A stretch of 64,000 bases of DNA. Origin: DASQPR01 sp963836775 (GTDB lineage: Bacteria; Actinomycetota; Actinomycetes; Mycobacteriales; Micromonosporaceae). Within the stretch, counting starts at the first letter, position 1; every line of letters begins with the position of its first letter. Both the position numbers and the translations under genes were made by a program. Location: the NCBI GenBank assembly GCA_963836775.1, contig CAWIKR010000002.1:124001-188000 (forward strand). The letters run 5' to 3'. Under the pieces are notes generated by a model, which made no database searches, was not told where the DNA came from, and saw only the letters and a program-made list of their open reading frames with translations. Below, piece after piece: positions 61,828-64,000 of the stretch.

Positions 61828-62415
61828 GTGAGTCCGTGGCAGAGGATTTGGACGGAGACCCGGGGCGCGCTCCGATCGCTGCGCTACGACATGCGGCGGG
61901 ATCTGACCCGGGCGCGGACCGGCGTGTTCTACCCGGAGTACGACATCTACTCACGACGGCCGCGTCGGCTGCTGTTCGGCGGCGGCGTCGCGGTGCTGGC
62001 GCTCGGCGGAATCGCCGGAACCTACTTCGCACTCGCAAGCGGTCTGGGCGGATTGATCCTAGGATCGCCGAGTACGTCTACCGGGCGACCCGATCGACCG
62101 ACAAATGTCGACTCTCCGTCATCGACCGACAACCGTCGGCAACCCCGGCAGATGAGCCCGGCCACATCGCCGGCATTGGCTCCCGCGGCCCCCGCCACGG
62201 ATCCGACCCAGCCGACATCTACGCAGGTCACAACGAAGATTCCGGAGGACGGTACGCCGACGCCGACGGGACCTGGCACACCGTCGCCGAGTCCGTCTCA
62301 ATCTCCGTCGCCGAGCCCGTCGCAGTCGCCGTCGCCCAGTCCGAGCGACACCCCATCGTCACCGAGCATGCCGCCTAGCCCGATCGTGTCGACGACGAGT
62401 GCCAGCGGCGCCTAG
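61828..62415 (+). CDS. Membrane protein with Ser/Pro-rich extracellular tail
   Basis: 195 residues from GTG 61828, with GGGGGAAAGG about 9 nt upstream. The N-terminal ~50 residues are cytoplasmic and basic (MRRDLTRARTGVFYPEYD). One TM helix (about 53-73, LLFGGGVAVLALGGIAGTYF) follows, then an unstructured Ser/Pro/Thr tail with SPSPSQ repeats that is probably extracytoplasmic and could span or bind cell wall. It ends only 11 nt before the kinase start. It may be a substrate or partner of the kinase, but this is inference. Confidence 0.65.
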   Translation: MSPWQRIWTETRGALRSLRYDMRRDLTRARTGVFYPEYDIYSRRPRRLLFGGGVAVLALGGIAGTYFALASGLGGLILGSPSTSTGRPDRPTNVDSPSSTDNRRQPRQMSPATSPALAPAAPATDPTQPTSTQVTTKIPEDGTPTPTGPGTPSPSPSQSPSPSPSQSPSPSPSDTPSSPSMPPSPIVSTTSASGA

Positions 62416-62418
62416 ACT
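62413..62418 (+). promoter_or_regulatory. Probable -10 box of the kinase gene
   Basis: TAGACT, 8 nt before ATG 62427, overlapping the end of the previous gene. A leaderless transcript is likely. Confidence 0.4.
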
Positions 62419-62426
62419 GCCTGCCG

Positions 62427-64000
62427 ATGGATACGAAGGTCGCGGACATGCTTATCGGCGCGCTCGTCGATGGGCGCTATCGCGTCCGCGGGCTGGTAGC
62501 TCGTGGCGGGATGGCCACCGTCTACGCCGCCGTTGACGAGCGCCTCGAGCGCACCGTGGCCCTCAAGGTAATACACCCCGGGCAGGCTGACGACCCCCGC
62601 TTCGTTGACCGCTTCACCCGCGAAGCCAAGACCATCGCGCGGCTGACGCATCCCAACGTGGTCGCGGTTTATGACCAGGGCAACTACGAGGGCCTGCCCT
62701 ACCTCGTCATGGAATACGTGCGCGGCCGCACGCTCCGCGACATGCTCACCGACCTGCGCCGGCTGGAGCCGGTCGAGGCGTTGTCGATCTTGGAGCAGAT
62801 GCTCGCCGCGATCGCCGCCGCGCACCGCGCCGGGCTGGTGCACCGTGACGTCAAGCCGGAGAACGTGCTGATCGCCGAGGCGCCGGGCACCAACAGCCTG
62901 ATGGACGCCGTGGTCAAGGTCGCCGACTTCGGGCTGGCCCGGGCCGTCGAGGCGAGTGCCGAAGACGGCGACGGCCAGCTGCTCGCCACCGTCGCCTATG
63001 TGGCACCGGAACTCGTCACCGATGGGTGGGCGGATCCGCGTACCGACGTTTATTCAACCGGCATCGTGCTGTTCGAGATGCTGACCGGCCGGGTGCCTTA
63101 TGACGGCGGGAAGCCGCTCGACATCGCCTGGCGGCATGTCGACGAGGACGTCCCGCGGCCGTCCAAGTACGTCCCGGAGATTCCCGGGCACCTGGACGAC
63201 CTGGTGGTGCGCGCGACCCGCCGGATCCCCGATGAGCGGCCCACCGACGCCGGCGCCATGCTGGCCGAGGTCCAAAACGTTCGGGACATGGTCGAGACCG
63301 AGGCCAGCCTGCGCGGTAAGACCGTGGCGGCCCCGACGATCGCGGTGGACACCATCCGCCCGGTCGCCGGCGACGAGCGGCCGTCCTGGGCCCGCCTGCC
63401 CGGACGGGACGAAGACCAGCGCACCCGCCGCTCCGCCACCGGCACCTCATACGAGGCCCGGGGCGTACGCAGCACCGGGGTCCGGCCGTCGCGAGCCGCG
63501 GCCGGTGCCCGGTCCGCCCGATCTCGCGGCGACGCCGCGATGAGCTGGTTCCGCGGCGTCATGTCCCGGCCCAACGGCCGACGGACGTTCTATGTCGTGC
63601 TCTCGGTGCTCGCGCTGGTCGTGGTTCTGACCGGCTGGTGGTTCGGTTCCGGCCGCTACACCACGGCGCCGGCCCTGAATGGGCTCACCAAGAGCCAGGC
63701 CGTCGCCGCGGCGCAGAAGGCCGGCTTCACCGTCAAGATCTCGTCCAGCGGGGTGTTCGAGGAGAAGATTCCGAAGGACACCGTGATCGGCCAGGATCCG
63801 CCGGGCCACGGCCGGATCGTTCGCGGTGGCACCATCACGCTGACCCTGTCCAAGGGGCCGGAGCGATATGCCGTCCCGGACGAGACCGGCAAGCAGTACG
63901 ACGCCGCCGTCGCCGACATCGGCGCCCTGAACCTGATCGCGGCCCGCAAGGACGTCTACAGCGACACGGTGCCCGCCGGCATCGTGATCGCGGTCAGCCC
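62427..64000 (+). CDS. PASTA-domain Ser/Thr protein kinase, PknL/PknB type (3' end outside window)
   Basis: 524 residues visible; the frame is open to the window end. Kinase motifs: Gly-rich loop ARGGMATVY (25-33), Lys47 in VALKVI, HRDVKPEN (catalytic Asp141), DFG (Asp167) and APE in YVAPELV. After the kinase domain come a linker with Arg-rich charge, one TM helix (about 390-410, FYVVLSVLALVVVLTGWWFG) and at least two PASTA units (TTAPALNGLTKSQAVAAAQKAGF; then AVPDETGKQYDAAVADIGAL). PASTA domains bind peptidoglycan or lipid II. The neighbouring Rv2175c-like gene favours PknL, which in some genera carries PASTA units. Confidence 0.9.
   Translation, partial: MDTKVADMLIGALVDGRYRVRGLVARGGMATVYAAVDERLERTVALKVIHPGQADDPRFVDRFTREAKTIARLTHPNVVAVYDQGNYEGLPYLVMEYVRGRTLRDMLTDLRRLEPVEALSILEQMLAAIAAAHRAGLVHRDVKPENVLIAEAPGTNSLMDAVVKVADFGLARAVEASAEDGDGQLLATVAYVAPELVTDGWADPRTDVYSTGIVLFEMLTGRVPYDGGKPLDIAWRHVDEDVPRPSKYVPEIPGHLDDLVVRATRRIPDERPTDAGAMLAEVQNVRDMVETEASLRGKTVAAPTIAVDTIRPVAGDERPSWARLPGRDEDQRTRRSATGTSYEARGVRSTGVRPSRAAAGARSARSRGDAAMSWFRGVMSRPNGRRTFYVVLSVLALVVVLTGWWFGSGRYTTAPALNGLTKSQAVAAAQKAGFTVKISSSGVFEEKIPKDTVIGQDPPGHGRIVRGGTITLTLSKGPERYAVPDETGKQYDAAVADIGALNLIAARKDVYSDTVPAGIVIAVS

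Overview
The window is GC-rich DNA from an actinobacterium. The signs are many GTG starts, ATGA/GTGA stop-start overlaps, several probable leaderless starts (a TANNNT box 6-8 nt before the start codon), a LexA box of the mycobacterial type, MurT/GatD, DnaE2/ImuA'/ImuB, a PASTA Ser/Thr kinase next to an Rv2175c-like DNA-binding protein, and a full-length homologue of the mycobacterial UDP-MurNAc hydroxylase NamH. The genus cannot be fixed from what I see. No rRNA, tRNA, CRISPR array, insertion sequence or phage gene was found.

Layout. 0-6.7 kb: end of an RtcB-like gene, then a tightly overlapping exopolysaccharide operon (unknown protein, phosphotransferase, Wzy/O-antigen-ligase-like protein, flippase, secreted unknown protein, initiating sugar transferase) closed by a strong terminator. 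6.7-14.3 kb: NamH-like hydroxylase, a two-component pair, a membrane-anchored nitrilase-like protein, and murT-gatD-VTT. 14.6-17 kb: siderophore-interacting protein, GNAT acetyltransferase, alpha/beta hydrolase. 17-20.4 kb: an EACC1-like small protein overlapping a two-domain caspase-like protease gene, followed after 7 nt by an epimerase; this looks like a biological-conflict system. 20.6-23.7 kb: leuS with a leucine leader peptide and attenuator. 25.6-30.4 kb: MoxR/DUF58/transglutaminase operon, the last gene frameshifted. 30.8-40 kb: DUF3040, DinB, phosphodiesterase, methyltransferase, secreted beta-lactamase-like protein, ABM monooxygenase, GH1 beta-glucosidase with a CebR-type operator, MMPL transporter.

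40-50.6 kb is an SOS-mutagenesis region. An imuB-dnaE2 operon and a HEPN-imuA' operon each have a LexA-type box, with an AAA ATPase gene, a DUF4331 gene and an unknown gene between them. Both imuB and dnaE2 are frameshifted as read: imuB by 47 extra bases bounded by a 26-bp direct repeat, dnaE2 by one base. 51-57.8 kb: EamA transporter, YbaK-like deacylase, GNAT, CDP-alcohol phosphatidyltransferase, metF, a degenerate Uma2-like gene, an XRE regulator, polyprenyl synthetase. 57.9-59.5 kb: heterodimeric lycopene cyclase genes followed by a secreted RNase and its barstar inhibitor. 60.6-64 kb: Rv2175c-like protein, two membrane proteins, and a PknL/PknB-type kinase cut by the window end.

The gene-poor stretches (14.3-14.6, 24.3-25.6, 50.4-51.2, 53.2-53.4 and 59.5-60.6 kb) carry dispersed palindromes and tandem repeats rather than genes.
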